DNA of 64,000 nt from Nautilia profundicola AmH (GTDB taxonomy: Bacteria > Campylobacterota > Campylobacteria > Campylobacterales > Nautiliaceae), in the NCBI RefSeq assembly GCF_000021725.1, contig NC_012115.1, positions 1,131,408 through 1,195,407 of the forward strand. Reading direction: 5' to 3'. A program made the position numbers and the translations under genes. Positions 1 through 9,348 of the stretch are shown here, one piece after another; the stretch's first letter is position 1; the number at the start of each line of letters is the position of its first letter. The notes beneath the pieces were generated by a model, which was not told where the DNA came from, ran no database searches, and worked only from the letters and a program-made list of their open reading frames with translations.

Positions 1-424
1 CAGGTGTTTTTTCAGCCACTTCTTCAATTTCCATACCACCTTCAGTAGATGCCATCATTACAGGCATTTCAAGTGCTCTATCAAGTACCATACCAAGATA
101 TAGTTCGTCTTTGATGTCTGCACCTTCTTCAATATATACTTTTTTTACCACTTTACCTTCAGGACCAGTCTGATGGGTAACAAGTGTCATTCCAAGCATT
201 TCTTCAGCTATTTTTTCTACTTCGTCAAGGCTTTTAGCGAGCTTTACACCACCAGCTTTACCTCTACCACCTGCATGAATCTGAGCTTTTACAACCCATA
301 AATTTCCACCAAGTTCTTCAGCAACTCTTCTCGCTTCAGGACCAGTAAATGCCACTCCACCTCTTGGTGTAGGCACACCGTATTTTCTAAATATCTCTTT
401 TGCTTGATATTCATGTATATTCAT
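1..424 (-). CDS. sucC: Succinyl-CoA ligase (ADP-forming) beta subunit, N-terminal part, cut by window edge
   Basis: The first 141 codons begin [20 protein letters not shown], the usual SucC start, and run into the ATP-grasp region ([16 protein letters not shown] near residues 45-60), which grips the adenine nucleotide. The rest lies outside the window. SucC with SucD interconverts succinate and succinyl-CoA; in a reductive TCA cycle it runs in the ATP-consuming, succinyl-CoA-forming direction. It is the last visible gene of the icd-mdh-fumarase run, 62 bases after the fumarase beta gene, and the start at 424 has a GGAG-like ribosome site (AAAGGAGT) just upstream. Identity is clear from sequence; direction of flux is inferred from the lineage. 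Confidence 0.93.
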   Translation of the reverse strand, partial: MNIHEYQAKEIFRKYGVPTPRGGVAFTGPEARRVAEELGGNLWVVKAQIHAGGRGKAGGVKLAKSLDEVEKIAEEMLGMTLVTHQTGPEGKVVKKVYIEEGADIKDELYLGMVLDRALEMPVMMASTEGGMEIEEVAEKTP

Positions 425-486
425 CTATACTCCTTTCTATTGATTAGTAATATAACGTAAACAGATAGCCATCTATCTATTAGCCG

Positions 487-1041
487 TTATTTTTGTTCCC
501 ACTCTTTTCTTCCCTGCTCGTATAAGTCATTACCATAACAATCGTTAACTACTACAACAGGAAGGTCTTCAACTTCTAACTTTCTGATCGCTTCAGGTCC
601 AAGTTCCGGATATGCGATAACTTCAGCAGACTTGATTCTTTGTGCAAGAAGCGCTCCGGCACCTCCGGTCGCCCCGAAATATACTGCTTTATATTTTTTA
701 CAAGCTTCTTTTACCGCTTCGTTTCTTTTACCTTTACCGATCATTCCCTTTTGCCCGTGTTTAATAAGAATAGGAGAATAACTATCCATTCTATAGCTTG
801 TTGTAGGTCCTGCACTTCCGATAGGATCACCAGGTTTTGGAGGAGTTGGTCCTACGAAGTAAATTACACTACCTTTTAAATCAAACGGTAACTCTTCACC
901 TTTTTCTATTAAATCAACAAGTCTTTTGTGAGCTGCATCTCTTGCAGTATAAATCACACCTGTAAGATATACGATATCTCCGGCTTTAAGTTGTTCTACG
1001 TCTGCATCACTTAGAGGAGTTTTTAATCTATATTCAGCCAT
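487..1041 (-). CDS. Class I fumarate hydratase, beta (C-terminal) subunit
   Basis: At 184 residues this matches the C-terminal subunit of two-part, Fe-S dependent class I fumarases/tartrate dehydratases. Typical blocks are GPTTSYRMDSYSPILIKHG (about residues 78-96), KGMIGKGKR and GATGGAGALLAQRI. It partners with the alpha subunit encoded just upstream (9-base gap) to hydrate fumarate to malate reversibly; in the reductive TCA direction malate is dehydrated to fumarate. The cysteines binding the [4Fe-4S] cluster lie in the alpha subunit. A tartrate dehydratase is the only serious alternative, but the mdh, icd and sucC neighbours argue for fumarase. Confidence 0.92.
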   Translation of the reverse strand: MAEYRLKTPLSDADVEQLKAGDIVYLTGVIYTARDAAHKRLVDLIEKGEELPFDLKGSVIYFVGPTPPKPGDPIGSAGPTTSYRMDSYSPILIKHGQKGMIGKGKRNEAVKEACKKYKAVYFGATGGAGALLAQRIKSAEVIAYPELGPEAIRKLEVEDLPVVVVNDCYGNDLYEQGRKEWEQK

Positions 1042-1050
1042 TTTTTCTCC

Positions 1051-1911
1051 TTAAATAGTTATATGTGAATGTCTTGAACTATGACATTGTATATTTACCG
1101 CAACTGGCAGTGATGCTATATGACACATTCTGTTTTCATATGTTTCTATATGAACAGCGAGAACAGTTTGTGTTCCTCCCATACCCATAGCACCGATTCC
1201 TAATTTGTTTAATTCTTCTTTCAGTTCTGCTTCAAACTCTGCCATTTCCGGATCAGGATTTTCAGTACCGATACTTCTAAAGAGTGCATGTTTACTCATA
1301 ACTGCAGCCATGTCAAAGCTACCACCAATTCCAACACCAACTACTAACGGCGGACAAGGATTCGGACCTGCATCACTTACAACTTTTTTAACAAACTCTT
1401 TAATTCCAGGTTTACCCTGAGCAGGAGCAAGAACCGTTGCACGCGATACGTTTTCACTTCCTCCACCTTTTGCAGCATATTCAATTTCTATTTTATCACC
1501 TGGAACCAAATCGAAATAAATTACCGGCGGTAAGTTATATCCAGCTTTATCTTTTAGGTTTGCTCTTGTAAAACAGTCACATGTAGAAGCTCTTAAATAT
1601 CCTTCTTCATAACCTTTTCTTGTCCCTTCATAAATAGCATCTTTAAGTGTACCGCCTTCAACCTTTACATCTTCACCGACTTTTACGAAATAAATTGCAA
1701 GACCGGTATCCTGACATAATGGTTTCCACTCTTTTTCAGCAATTTCAGCATTTTCTAATAGCTGTTTTAACACAGCTTTACTAACTTCACTTTTTTCCTC
1801 TTCATATGCTTTTTTAAGTGCTTCAAGCATATCGGGAGCCAAGTGAGTTGTTGAGTAGATAATCATATCTCTAATAGATTTTACGATATCGTCATATTTA
1901 ACTACTCTCAT
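1051..1911 (-). CDS. Class I fumarate hydratase, alpha (N-terminal, Fe-S) subunit
   Basis: This 286-residue protein is the N-terminal catalytic subunit of a split class I fumarase. Cysteines expected to hold the [4Fe-4S] cluster are visible in CQDTG (about residue 66), STCDCFTRANL (about 109-111) and NPCPPLVVGVG (about 186). The glycine-rich GGGSENVSRA and GIGGSFDMAA segments are also family hallmarks. Its start overlaps the mdh stop by four bases (ATGA), so the two are probably translationally coupled, and the beta subunit follows 9 bases later. The split architecture is common in archaea and Campylobacterota, unlike the fused E. coli FumA/FumB. The cluster makes it oxygen-sensitive, fitting an anaerobe or microaerophile. 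Confidence 0.93.
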   Translation of the reverse strand: MRVVKYDDIVKSIRDMIIYSTTHLAPDMLEALKKAYEEEKSEVSKAVLKQLLENAEIAEKEWKPLCQDTGLAIYFVKVGEDVKVEGGTLKDAIYEGTRKGYEEGYLRASTCDCFTRANLKDKAGYNLPPVIYFDLVPGDKIEIEYAAKGGGSENVSRATVLAPAQGKPGIKEFVKKVVSDAGPNPCPPLVVGVGIGGSFDMAAVMSKHALFRSIGTENPDPEMAEFEAELKEELNKLGIGAMGMGGTQTVLAVHIETYENRMCHIASLPVAVNIQCHSSRHSHITI

Positions 1912-2858
1912 TTTTCTTCCTTTAAAAAATCTTTGTTTAATATATCCACCATCTCTTTTACAGCGCCAACGCTTTTTCTGAACAGTTCTTTTTCACACGG
2001 ATCAAGTGTTACTTCGATAACTTTTTCGGCACCGTCTTTACCTATCATTACAGGTACACCATTTACGATGTCTTTATATCCGTATTCTCCGTCAAGATAC
2101 GCTGCACAAGGGAATATTTGTTTAGAGTCTTTAAGAATTGCTTCAACCATTATCGCAGTTGATTTTCCGGGTGCGAAATATGCGCTTCCCGTTTTAAGAT
2201 ATCCTACAATCTCAGCACCGGCTTTTTTTGTTCTTTCAACAACTTCATCAATCTCTTTTTGACTTAAAAGATCACTTAAAGGAACACCGGCTACTGTCGA
2301 ATACTTTGGAAGAGGCACCATAAAATCACCGTGTCCGCCTATTACACTCGCCCTGATCTGTCCGGCACCGTATCCAAGTTTTTCATATATGAAATAAGCC
2401 ATTCTTGCACTGTCAAGAATACCAGCCATTCCGATTACTCTGTTTTTAGGAAAGCCTGATACTTTTAACGCGGTATAAGTCATGGCGTCAAGAGGGTTTG
2501 ATACAACGATCAAAATCGCATCGGGAGCTACTTCTTTTACCTGAGTTACAACATCTTTCATAATTTCAGCATTTTTGAAAAGTAGATCTTCTCTTGTCAT
2601 TCCGGGTTTTCTCGGAAATCCTGCAGTAATAACTACAACTTTACTCCCTCTGACATCTTCATAACTTTCAGCTGCTCTTACAATGGAATGGCTTCTCACA
2701 GCACTTGCCGCATGAGACATATCAAGTGCTTTACCTTTAGCTCTATCAGTATCTCTGTCAACTAAAATAATTTCATGAGCAAGCCCTTGCATTGCAAGAG
2801 AATAAGCAACAATACTTCCGACATTTCCTGCACCTACAATTGATACTTTATTAGACAT
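1908..2858 (-). CDS. mdh: Malate dehydrogenase (NAD-dependent, LDH-like class)
   Basis: The 316-residue protein has the Rossmann motif GAGNVGS (residues 9-15) with an acidic residue at the end of beta-2 (LVDRD), which favours NAD. The substrate loop AGFPRKPGMTRED carries the arginines that select oxaloacetate over pyruvate, marking malate rather than lactate dehydrogenase. The active-site aspartate and histidine lie in LDSAR and GGHGDFMVPL. It interconverts oxaloacetate and malate in the cytoplasm. It sits between icd (36-base gap) and the fumarase alpha gene (4-base overlap), so these steps of the (reductive) TCA cycle appear to be co-transcribed. Confidence 0.96.
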   Translation of the reverse strand: MSNKVSIVGAGNVGSIVAYSLAMQGLAHEIILVDRDTDRAKGKALDMSHAASAVRSHSIVRAAESYEDVRGSKVVVITAGFPRKPGMTREDLLFKNAEIMKDVVTQVKEVAPDAILIVVSNPLDAMTYTALKVSGFPKNRVIGMAGILDSARMAYFIYEKLGYGAGQIRASVIGGHGDFMVPLPKYSTVAGVPLSDLLSQKEIDEVVERTKKAGAEIVGYLKTGSAYFAPGKSTAIMVEAILKDSKQIFPCAAYLDGEYGYKDIVNGVPVMIGKDGAEKVIEVTLDPCEKELFRKSVGAVKEMVDILNKDFLKEEK

Positions 2859-2894
2859 TTTTAACCTTTAAAAGGAAAATAATCCCAAAAGGGA

Positions 2895-5114
2895 TTATCT
2901 TAAAGCATCTATGATTTTATTGAATGTTTCGCTTGGTCTCATATATTTAGCTACTTTTTCTTCATTCGGATGGAAGTATCCTTCGATGTCAGCCGGTTTA
3001 CCTTCAGCTGCAGCGATTTCAGCTAAGATTTTTTCTTCGTTTGCGTTAAGTTCTTTAGCAATCGGTTTGAATTTAGCTTCAAGTTCGCTGTCACCACAGT
3101 TTGCAAGTTCTTCAGCCCAGTATTTAGCTAAATAGAAGTGGCTTCCTCTGTTGTCAAGCTGACCAACTTTTCTTTTTGGTGTTTTGTCGTTTTCAAGGTA
3201 TTTACCTACGGCTCTGTTTAATGCGTCCGCGATAATTTCAGATTTTTCGTTTGCACCCTGTTTTCTTGCTAACTTAAGTGATTCAACAGTTGCTAAGAAT
3301 TCACCTAATGAATCCCATCTTAAGTGACCTTCTTTAATAAACTGCTCAACGTGTTTAGGAGCAGACCCACCAGCACCTGTTTCATATAATCCACCACCAG
3401 CAAGTAATGGAACGATTGATAATGTTCTTGCACTTGTACCAACTTCGATAATCGGGAATAAGTCAGTTAAGTAATCTCTTAATACGTTACCAGTTACAGA
3501 AATAGTACCTTCACCGTTTCTGAATCTTCTTAATGTAAATCTCATCGCTTTTTCAGGAGCCATAATATGATACTCAACACCTTCAAGATCATATTCAGGC
3601 ATATATTTTAGAACTTTTCTGATTAGTTGAGCGTCGTGTGCTCTGTTGCTGTCAAGCCAGAATACAATTGGAAGACCACTGTCTTTCGCTCTTTCAACTG
3701 CAAGTCTGATCCAGTCTTTAATTGCAATATCTTTTGCGCTGTATGCTCTGAATACGTCACCTTTTCCAACTTCGAAAGTGAATAGAGTTTTTCCTTCACC
3801 GTCAAGTACAAGGAATTTACCGTCAGTCGGTGCGAAGAATGTTTTGTCGTGGCTTCCGTATTCTTCAGCTTTTTTAGCCATAAGACCTACGTTTTGAACA
3901 GTACCGATTTTAGTAGGGTCGAACTGTCCGTTTTTAACGATGTCAGCTACGATTTCTTTGTACATTCTTGCGTAAGTTCTGTCAGGTACAGTAATTACTA
4001 AATCTTCTACTTCACCGTCTGGTCCCCAACCTTTAAGACCGTTTTTGATTGTCGCAGGAATAGATGCGTCAATAATAACGTCGTTTGGTCTGTGTAGGTT
4101 TGTAATACCGTTGTCGCTATCAACCATGTATTGTCTTGGCTGTTCTTTATAGATTTCATCGATTGTGTCAAGAATCGCTTTTTTCTTCTCTTCAGGTAAT
4201 TTGTCAAGTTTTGAATATAAATCTGCTAAACCGTTTCTTGGGTTGAATCCGATTTCTTCAAGTTCTTTACCGAATTTGTCGAAAAGTTTTTTGTAATATA
4301 CTCTGATCGCATAGTCAAAGAAAGTAGGATCAGATACTTTCATCATTGTTCCCTTAACGTGTAAAGAGAACAGAATGTCTTTTTCTTTTGCTTCGTTGAT
4401 TACTTTTTCAAAGAATTTGCTTAGCTCATCAACGTTTAGAGTCGCTGCTGAGAATACTTCTCCAGCTTCTACTGGAACTTCTTTAAGTTCTTTTTTGTTT
4501 CCAGCGTTGTCTTCGAATACAATTTTTACAGTCTGGTCTTTATCGCTTGTAAAGCTCTGCTCAGTTTCATAGAAGTCTCTTTTTTCCATGTGAGCAACGT
4601 AAGATTTGCTATCCGGACTTACAGGTTTCATGCTGTGCGGATGCATTTTTGCGTAATTTTTAACAGGCTCTGCAAGTCTTCTGTCAGAGTTACCTTCTCT
4701 AAGTACCGGGTTAACGTTTGAACCAACGCATTTTAGGTATTTAAGTTTGATTTTTTCTTCTTCAGCATTTTGAGGCTCTTCAGGGAAATCCGGTAGAGGG
4801 TATCCTTGAGACTGAAGTTCTTTGATTGTTGCAACAAGCTGCGGTACTGAAGCTGAAATATTTGGAAGTTTAATTACGTTTGCTTCAGGTTTTTTTACTA
4901 ATTCACCAAGATATGCAAGTTCATCGAACTGTCTAAGGTTTTCAGGTAGCATGTCAGAAAATTCCGCAATTACCCTTCCTGCAAGAGAAATATCTCTTAG
5001 CTCCCAATTAATATTTGCATCTTTTGTGAATGCTTCCATAATCGGAAGTAAGCTGAATGTAGCCAAGTATGGTGCTTCGTCAATCTTTGTCCATACGATT
5101 GTAGGATTTGCCAT
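2895..5114 (-). CDS. icd: Isocitrate dehydrogenase, monomeric NADP type
   Basis: At 739 residues this has the length and sequence of monomeric (about 80 kDa) isocitrate dehydrogenase rather than the roughly 400-residue dimeric type. It begins MANPTIVWTKIDEAPYLATF and contains family blocks such as LREGNSDRR, PHSMKPVSPDSKSYVAHMEKR and VIIDASIPATIKNGLKGWG. It interconverts isocitrate and 2-oxoglutarate with NADP(H); in an autotroph with a reductive TCA cycle it carboxylates 2-oxoglutarate. It is the first gene of the icd-mdh-fumarase-sucC run. A ribosome site AAAGGAGA lies just before the ATG. The upstream 113 bases hold a promoter-like region with an inverted repeat (separate entry). Confidence 0.96.
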   Translation of the reverse strand: MANPTIVWTKIDEAPYLATFSLLPIMEAFTKDANINWELRDISLAGRVIAEFSDMLPENLRQFDELAYLGELVKKPEANVIKLPNISASVPQLVATIKELQSQGYPLPDFPEEPQNAEEEKIKLKYLKCVGSNVNPVLREGNSDRRLAEPVKNYAKMHPHSMKPVSPDSKSYVAHMEKRDFYETEQSFTSDKDQTVKIVFEDNAGNKKELKEVPVEAGEVFSAATLNVDELSKFFEKVINEAKEKDILFSLHVKGTMMKVSDPTFFDYAIRVYYKKLFDKFGKELEEIGFNPRNGLADLYSKLDKLPEEKKKAILDTIDEIYKEQPRQYMVDSDNGITNLHRPNDVIIDASIPATIKNGLKGWGPDGEVEDLVITVPDRTYARMYKEIVADIVKNGQFDPTKIGTVQNVGLMAKKAEEYGSHDKTFFAPTDGKFLVLDGEGKTLFTFEVGKGDVFRAYSAKDIAIKDWIRLAVERAKDSGLPIVFWLDSNRAHDAQLIRKVLKYMPEYDLEGVEYHIMAPEKAMRFTLRRFRNGEGTISVTGNVLRDYLTDLFPIIEVGTSARTLSIVPLLAGGGLYETGAGGSAPKHVEQFIKEGHLRWDSLGEFLATVESLKLARKQGANEKSEIIADALNRAVGKYLENDKTPKRKVGQLDNRGSHFYLAKYWAEELANCGDSELEAKFKPIAKELNANEEKILAEIAAAEGKPADIEGYFHPNEEKVAKYMRPSETFNKIIDALR

Positions 5115-5227
5115 AAAATCTCCTTTTGTTTTTTTTATTGTTTAAATTTTATCACCTTTTATACGAAAAGTAACAATTATCATTTTCAAATATAAATAAG
5201 TGTTACGAAAAGAAACGAAAAAAGAAA
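5115..5227 (-). promoter_or_regulatory. Promoter region of the icd operon with an inverted repeat
   Basis: Read on the minus strand, the gap between mltG and icd holds -10-like boxes (TATAAA and TAAAAT) and, just upstream of them, two inverted 11-base arms: GTAACAATTAT at 5170-5180 and ATAAGTGTTAC at 5196-5206 on the plus strand, matching at 10 of 11 positions. Each arm is also joined to a direct copy of ACGAAAAG or CGAAAAG. The placement suggests an operator controlling the TCA operon. The binding protein is unknown; a partial resemblance to a Fur box (AATGATAATTGTTAC) was noted but is weak. Confidence 0.45.
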
Positions 5228-6148
5228 TTATTTTTTACATCTTTTAATATTTCTCATATGCTGTTTGTATGTAGTTGCAAAAAGGTGATTCTTGCCGCAT
5301 TTTACAAAATATAGATAATTTGATTTTTCCGGAAATATTGCGGCAATAATGGCATCACGACTCGGTATGCAAACCGGTTCTTCCGGCAAACCGTAATATC
5401 TGTATGTATTGTATCTGCTCATATCGTTTTTTATTCTGTTCGGAGTTATTTTTTCATGTGAATATTTTCCGTAGTTTAAACTGCCGTCCATTTGTAGTTT
5501 CATATGCTTTTTCATCCTATTATATATTACAGCACTTACTTTTTTCATTTCTGCAACATTAGCAGCTTCTTTTTGAATTATACTCGCTATTATTAAATAT
5601 TTTTTATATTTATCATACTCAAACTTACCAAAAATTTTTTTACTTATTTCCTTATGGTAATTCATAGACTTTAGGCTTAAAAATTTACAAACCCTTTCTT
5701 TTTTCATACCTATAGGCAAGAAATATGTATCCGGTTTTAAAAACCCTTCTTCGAAACCACAGTTGATATTAGGAATTTTTAATTTTTTTTCTAATATCTT
5801 ATAAACAAAATATGTGGTTTCACCCGGAATAATTGTAACTTTAACCAATGCCGCTTTTGATGTGGTTAATTTATATAAAAAATCTAATTTAGTCAGTTTT
5901 TCTTTTTTTAAATCTATCCATCCTGCTTGAGGAGAACCGATAATATATAAAAAAATTTTATCGATAAATCCAACGTTATAACCTCTTTTTTGAAGTGAAT
6001 TTATTGTATAATTAACACTACCGGTAGGTATATATATAACTCTGTGAGAATAAACGTTTCTTGTTAAATAAAAAAGGACAAATATAGTGCAAACAAGTAA
6101 AAACTCTATAAAAGCTATAATTTTTACGATAATACTTTTTTTATTCAT
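5228..6148 (-). CDS. mltG: MltG-family endolytic murein transglycosylase (YceG-like)
   Basis: This 306-residue protein has one N-terminal membrane anchor (about residues 7-27, AFIEFLLVCTIFVLFYL) and then a periplasmic YceG/MltG domain. The catalytic block IIASIIQKEAANVAEM (about residues 188-203) keeps the glutamate of the family's EKET-type motif, and the conserved NRMKKHMKLQMDGSLNY stretch follows. MltG cleaves nascent peptidoglycan glycan strands and sets their length. It is slightly shorter than E. coli MltG. Its first 62 bases overlap, on the opposite strand, the start of the AsmA-like gene; the ribosome site (GGGAAAT) is weak but the membrane anchor begins directly after the start, which supports it. 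Confidence 0.85.
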   Translation of the reverse strand: MNKKSIIVKIIAFIEFLLVCTIFVLFYLTRNVYSHRVIYIPTGSVNYTINSLQKRGYNVGFIDKIFLYIIGSPQAGWIDLKKEKLTKLDFLYKLTTSKAALVKVTIIPGETTYFVYKILEKKLKIPNINCGFEEGFLKPDTYFLPIGMKKERVCKFLSLKSMNYHKEISKKIFGKFEYDKYKKYLIIASIIQKEAANVAEMKKVSAVIYNRMKKHMKLQMDGSLNYGKYSHEKITPNRIKNDMSRYNTYRYYGLPEEPVCIPSRDAIIAAIFPEKSNYLYFVKCGKNHLFATTYKQHMRNIKRCKK

Positions 6149-8966
6149 TATTTTTATTTCCCTTTTTAAAGGTATTTATTTATATGATATAAACTTTAAC
6201 AATATTCATATTAAAAAAATATTTTTTAAAATAGATCACAAGATTGTTCTTAAAATATATGATACCAAAATATCCAATAATAAAAACTATACAAAACAAG
6301 TTCTAAACATCCATAAAACAATTTTAACAGCAGTAAAAATTTTAAACATCTTTCAAAACATTACAATAGAATCACTTAATTTTGGGAAATTCCATATAAA
6401 TAAGATTATTCTAAAAGATAATAAATTATTTTTCGATTCAGACTTTTTAAAATTTAAATCGGTTTTAAATCCAAAAACAACATATTCATATGTAAATTTT
6501 GAATACATTGAACTTCCAAAACAAAAAATTGATTTTTACAATGTATTATTGAGTATCTATTTTAAACCTTCCCATATATCAATAAAAGGTCAAGGTGAAT
6601 TAAATAAAGAAAATATTAGTTTTAATATAAATTTATTAAAAAACAATATCTTAACTTTCAAAATTAACGCTCCTAAACTCAAATATAACAATGAGCTTTT
6701 TGATATTGATTTAAAAGGATTAAATCTTAGTTCGGCAATAAATCTGAATTATGATATTTATAATGTAAATGGAAAAACTAAACAATTAAATTTTAAATAC
6801 AAAAAAATAAGTATAAATGCCGATAATGCAAATTTCTTATTAAACAATAAAAAAATTACATTAAATTCTAACAACTTAATTATCAATAACATAAAAAACA
6901 TTAATAAAGTGATGATTAACAACCTAAACGGTTCGTATAATATAAAAAATAATTTTTTAATATTAAACTCTCCTGAAATACAAACCCAATATAAAAATTT
7001 CAAATTTCACTCTTATAAAAACAGTTTGATTTTTCAAAACTTACATAATCTAAATTTTAATTCAAGGTTAATCAAAATAGATGACAACAAAAACAAACTC
7101 TTTTTAAAAAGAAATTTAATAAATATTTTAGGAGATTATACTTATATATCTATAAATAACGGAGAATTTGTATCTGATCAGATAAAACTGACCTCAACAC
7201 CGATTATAGGAGACCTTACTCAATTTATTGTTAAAAAAATCTATGGCAGCATTTACGGATTCAATACTTCAGTAGAAAACATAAAAACTAATATAAAAGA
7301 CAAAACAGTATTCATTAAAAACGCTTACTATAATAATGTAAAAGCTTATGACATCACATATAAAAACAATGTTTTAACTTTACATTCAAACGATTTATTT
7401 AATAAAAACATAAAAGATGTTTTATACAAATTTCTAAATACAGATATTCCGGTAACACAAATAGCCGGTCAAAACAATATACTTTCCAAAATTATGTTCT
7501 CTGACAATATTAACTCATTTACTAAAATCGTAACTACTTCGTCTTTATTAAAATTATTTGATTTTGATTTATATGTTCCGCAGGCAGAAATAAACATAAC
7601 CAACCAAAATTTAAATTTCACAACTAAAAAAGCAAATCTTTATTTAACAAAAGAAATGCCTTTAACATTCACGGGAAGCGGTTTTATAAATTTTCTAAAT
7701 CAAACATTATCAATGAACGGAAAAATTGATTTTAAAATTAATAATATAATAAAATTAAAAGATTATAATGAAACTGCCGAAGTAAATTTTACATCAAAAA
7801 AATTAAAAACTAAAAACTCTAATATTTTTATCGATTTTGACAAAAAACAGCTCATAATCAATCCTATAAGTAAAATATTAAAATATACGAGTTTTAAACC
7901 ATTTGTAAAAAACGGGATACTATTAATAACATTCGGAAAAACCACTGATGTTACAGCTTATATTTTACTTAAGTTACCTATTCTTTTTAAACATTCCAAC
8001 GCACCTATAAAAAAAGTGGATAATAATTTAAATAAACTTTTTTTGAACATAATAATTGGTGATAATATTAAAATATATAATGAAAATATTAATATCGAAA
8101 TTAATAAAAGCAATATAAATGCCTCACTGCATTCTTTAGATATTAATCTTTATCCTCTGGAAAAATTATTAGAAGACAACTCGTCAGTTTCGAATGATTT
8201 CAATTACACTATTAACCTTTACACAAACAATGCCAATTTAATATACAAAACACACAAGTTTTTATCCCAAACTGCTACTTTAACATACAAAAAAGATAAT
8301 TTTAATTTTCATTCTATTTATAAAGATTCTTCTTTAAATGGATATACAAAACAAGGATATTTGCTGCTCGAAGGTAAAAATTTTTCAAATGAAGAATTTA
8401 AAGCCTTTTTACCTAAATTTGATTTCTTCAGTCTAATTAATCTCGATTTTGTTATGGTTAAATCACCGGATGATTTTTATTCAGGCAAGATTTATATCAA
8501 CAGAGCTATTGTTAGAGAATTAAAATCATTAAATAACGTAATCGCTTTTATCAACACTATACCTTCCTTATTGTCATTTTCATCTCCTGGGTTTTCATCA
8601 AAAGGATATAAAATAAAAAACGGTTATATCAACTATCTTTTATATAAAAAAATATTATACATCAAACAAGCAAAAATATTAGGGGATAATTTAGATTTTT
8701 ATGCAAAAGGATATATTGATTTTAATAAAAACTACATGTTTTTAAAAATAACTGCTAATATGAAAATGAAACTTAAAAAAATACCTATAATAGGTAAAGG
8801 TTTGAGTTATTTATTATTCGGAAAAGACGGGAGTATAGACATAAAAATGGTTGTTAAAGGGAATTTGGACAATCCTAAAGTAAAAGAAGATATAGGTAAA
8901 GATATATTAATGTCTCCTTTTAAACTTTTCAAAAGGGCTATAACTTTACCGTTTAATCTATTTTAA
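6087..8966 (+). CDS. Large AsmA/YhdP-like envelope protein
   Basis: This 959-residue protein has an N-terminal membrane anchor (about residues 9-29) followed by a long, asparagine- and lysine-rich periplasmic part predicted to be mostly beta strand. The C-terminus (DIKMVVKGNLDNPKVKED, then a PFKLFKRAITLPFNLF tail) looks like the end of AsmA_2/YhdP/TamB-type proteins, which bridge inner and outer membranes and are implicated in phospholipid transport. The GTG start at 6087 has a good ribosome site (AAAAAGGAC) and is needed to include the anchor, but it lies inside the divergent mltG gene. The stop overlaps the convergent hspR stop by four bases. Function is inferred from family resemblance only. 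Confidence 0.72.
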   Translation: MQTSKNSIKAIIFTIILFLFIIFISLFKGIYLYDINFNNIHIKKIFFKIDHKIVLKIYDTKISNNKNYTKQVLNIHKTILTAVKILNIFQNITIESLNFGKFHINKIILKDNKLFFDSDFLKFKSVLNPKTTYSYVNFEYIELPKQKIDFYNVLLSIYFKPSHISIKGQGELNKENISFNINLLKNNILTFKINAPKLKYNNELFDIDLKGLNLSSAINLNYDIYNVNGKTKQLNFKYKKISINADNANFLLNNKKITLNSNNLIINNIKNINKVMINNLNGSYNIKNNFLILNSPEIQTQYKNFKFHSYKNSLIFQNLHNLNFNSRLIKIDDNKNKLFLKRNLINILGDYTYISINNGEFVSDQIKLTSTPIIGDLTQFIVKKIYGSIYGFNTSVENIKTNIKDKTVFIKNAYYNNVKAYDITYKNNVLTLHSNDLFNKNIKDVLYKFLNTDIPVTQIAGQNNILSKIMFSDNINSFTKIVTTSSLLKLFDFDLYVPQAEINITNQNLNFTTKKANLYLTKEMPLTFTGSGFINFLNQTLSMNGKIDFKINNIIKLKDYNETAEVNFTSKKLKTKNSNIFIDFDKKQLIINPISKILKYTSFKPFVKNGILLITFGKTTDVTAYILLKLPILFKHSNAPIKKVDNNLNKLFLNIIIGDNIKIYNENINIEINKSNINASLHSLDINLYPLEKLLEDNSSVSNDFNYTINLYTNNANLIYKTHKFLSQTATLTYKKDNFNFHSIYKDSSLNGYTKQGYLLLEGKNFSNEEFKAFLPKFDFFSLINLDFVMVKSPDDFYSGKIYINRAIVRELKSLNNVIAFINTIPSLLSFSSPGFSSKGYKIKNGYINYLLYKKILYIKQAKILGDNLDFYAKGYIDFNKNYMFLKITANMKMKLKKIPIIGKGLSYLLFGKDGSIDIKMVVKGNLDNPKVKEDIGKDILMSPFKLFKRAITLPFNLF

Positions 8967-9334
8967 TCTTCTTTTGTAGGTACTAAAATTAATTGATAAT
9001 TTTCTTTTTTAATCACAACACTTCTGTTTCTTGGAATTTGACCCTGTTGTTTTTTAAGATTTTCTATTTCTCTTTGAAGTTCTTCGATTTCTTCTTTAAG
9101 CTGTAATATTATTTCAACCCCCGCGAGATTCACACCTAAATCTCTAACTAATGAAAGTATTAGTTTTAATCTGTCTATATCTCTTTGAGAATATAGTCTC
9201 ATTTTACCTTCGGTTCTACTTGGTTTAATGAGACCTTCCCTTTCATATTGTCTTAATGTTTGAGGATGTATATTTAATATTTTACTCACCACGCTTATTA
9301 AGTATACCGGTTCGTCATAACTATACATGCTCAC
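8963..9334 (-). CDS. hspR: HspR-type MerR-family heat-shock repressor
   Basis: The 123-residue protein has a MerR-type winged helix at residues 6-75 (YLISVVSKILNIHPQTLRQY, EREGLIKPSRTEGKMRLYS) and a coiled-coil tail rich in E/K/Q (about 80-105). This is the size and pattern of HspR, which binds HAIR sites and represses chaperone genes with DnaK or GroEL as co-repressor. It lies 14 bases after cbpA with an AAGGAGG ribosome site, the same cbpA-hspR pairing seen in Helicobacter and Campylobacter. A HAIR-like operator lies upstream of cbpA, so it probably represses its own operon. Its stop overlaps the convergent AsmA-like gene. Confidence 0.92.
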   Translation of the reverse strand: MSMYSYDEPVYLISVVSKILNIHPQTLRQYEREGLIKPSRTEGKMRLYSQRDIDRLKLILSLVRDLGVNLAGVEIILQLKEEIEELQREIENLKKQQGQIPRNRSVVIKKENYQLILVPTKED

Positions 9335-9348
9335 CTCCTTTATAATGA

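Noticed and set aside
5150-5206. Fur box before icd
   Set aside because: Only part of the consensus is matched; the clearer signal is the GTAACA/TGTTAC inverted repeat.
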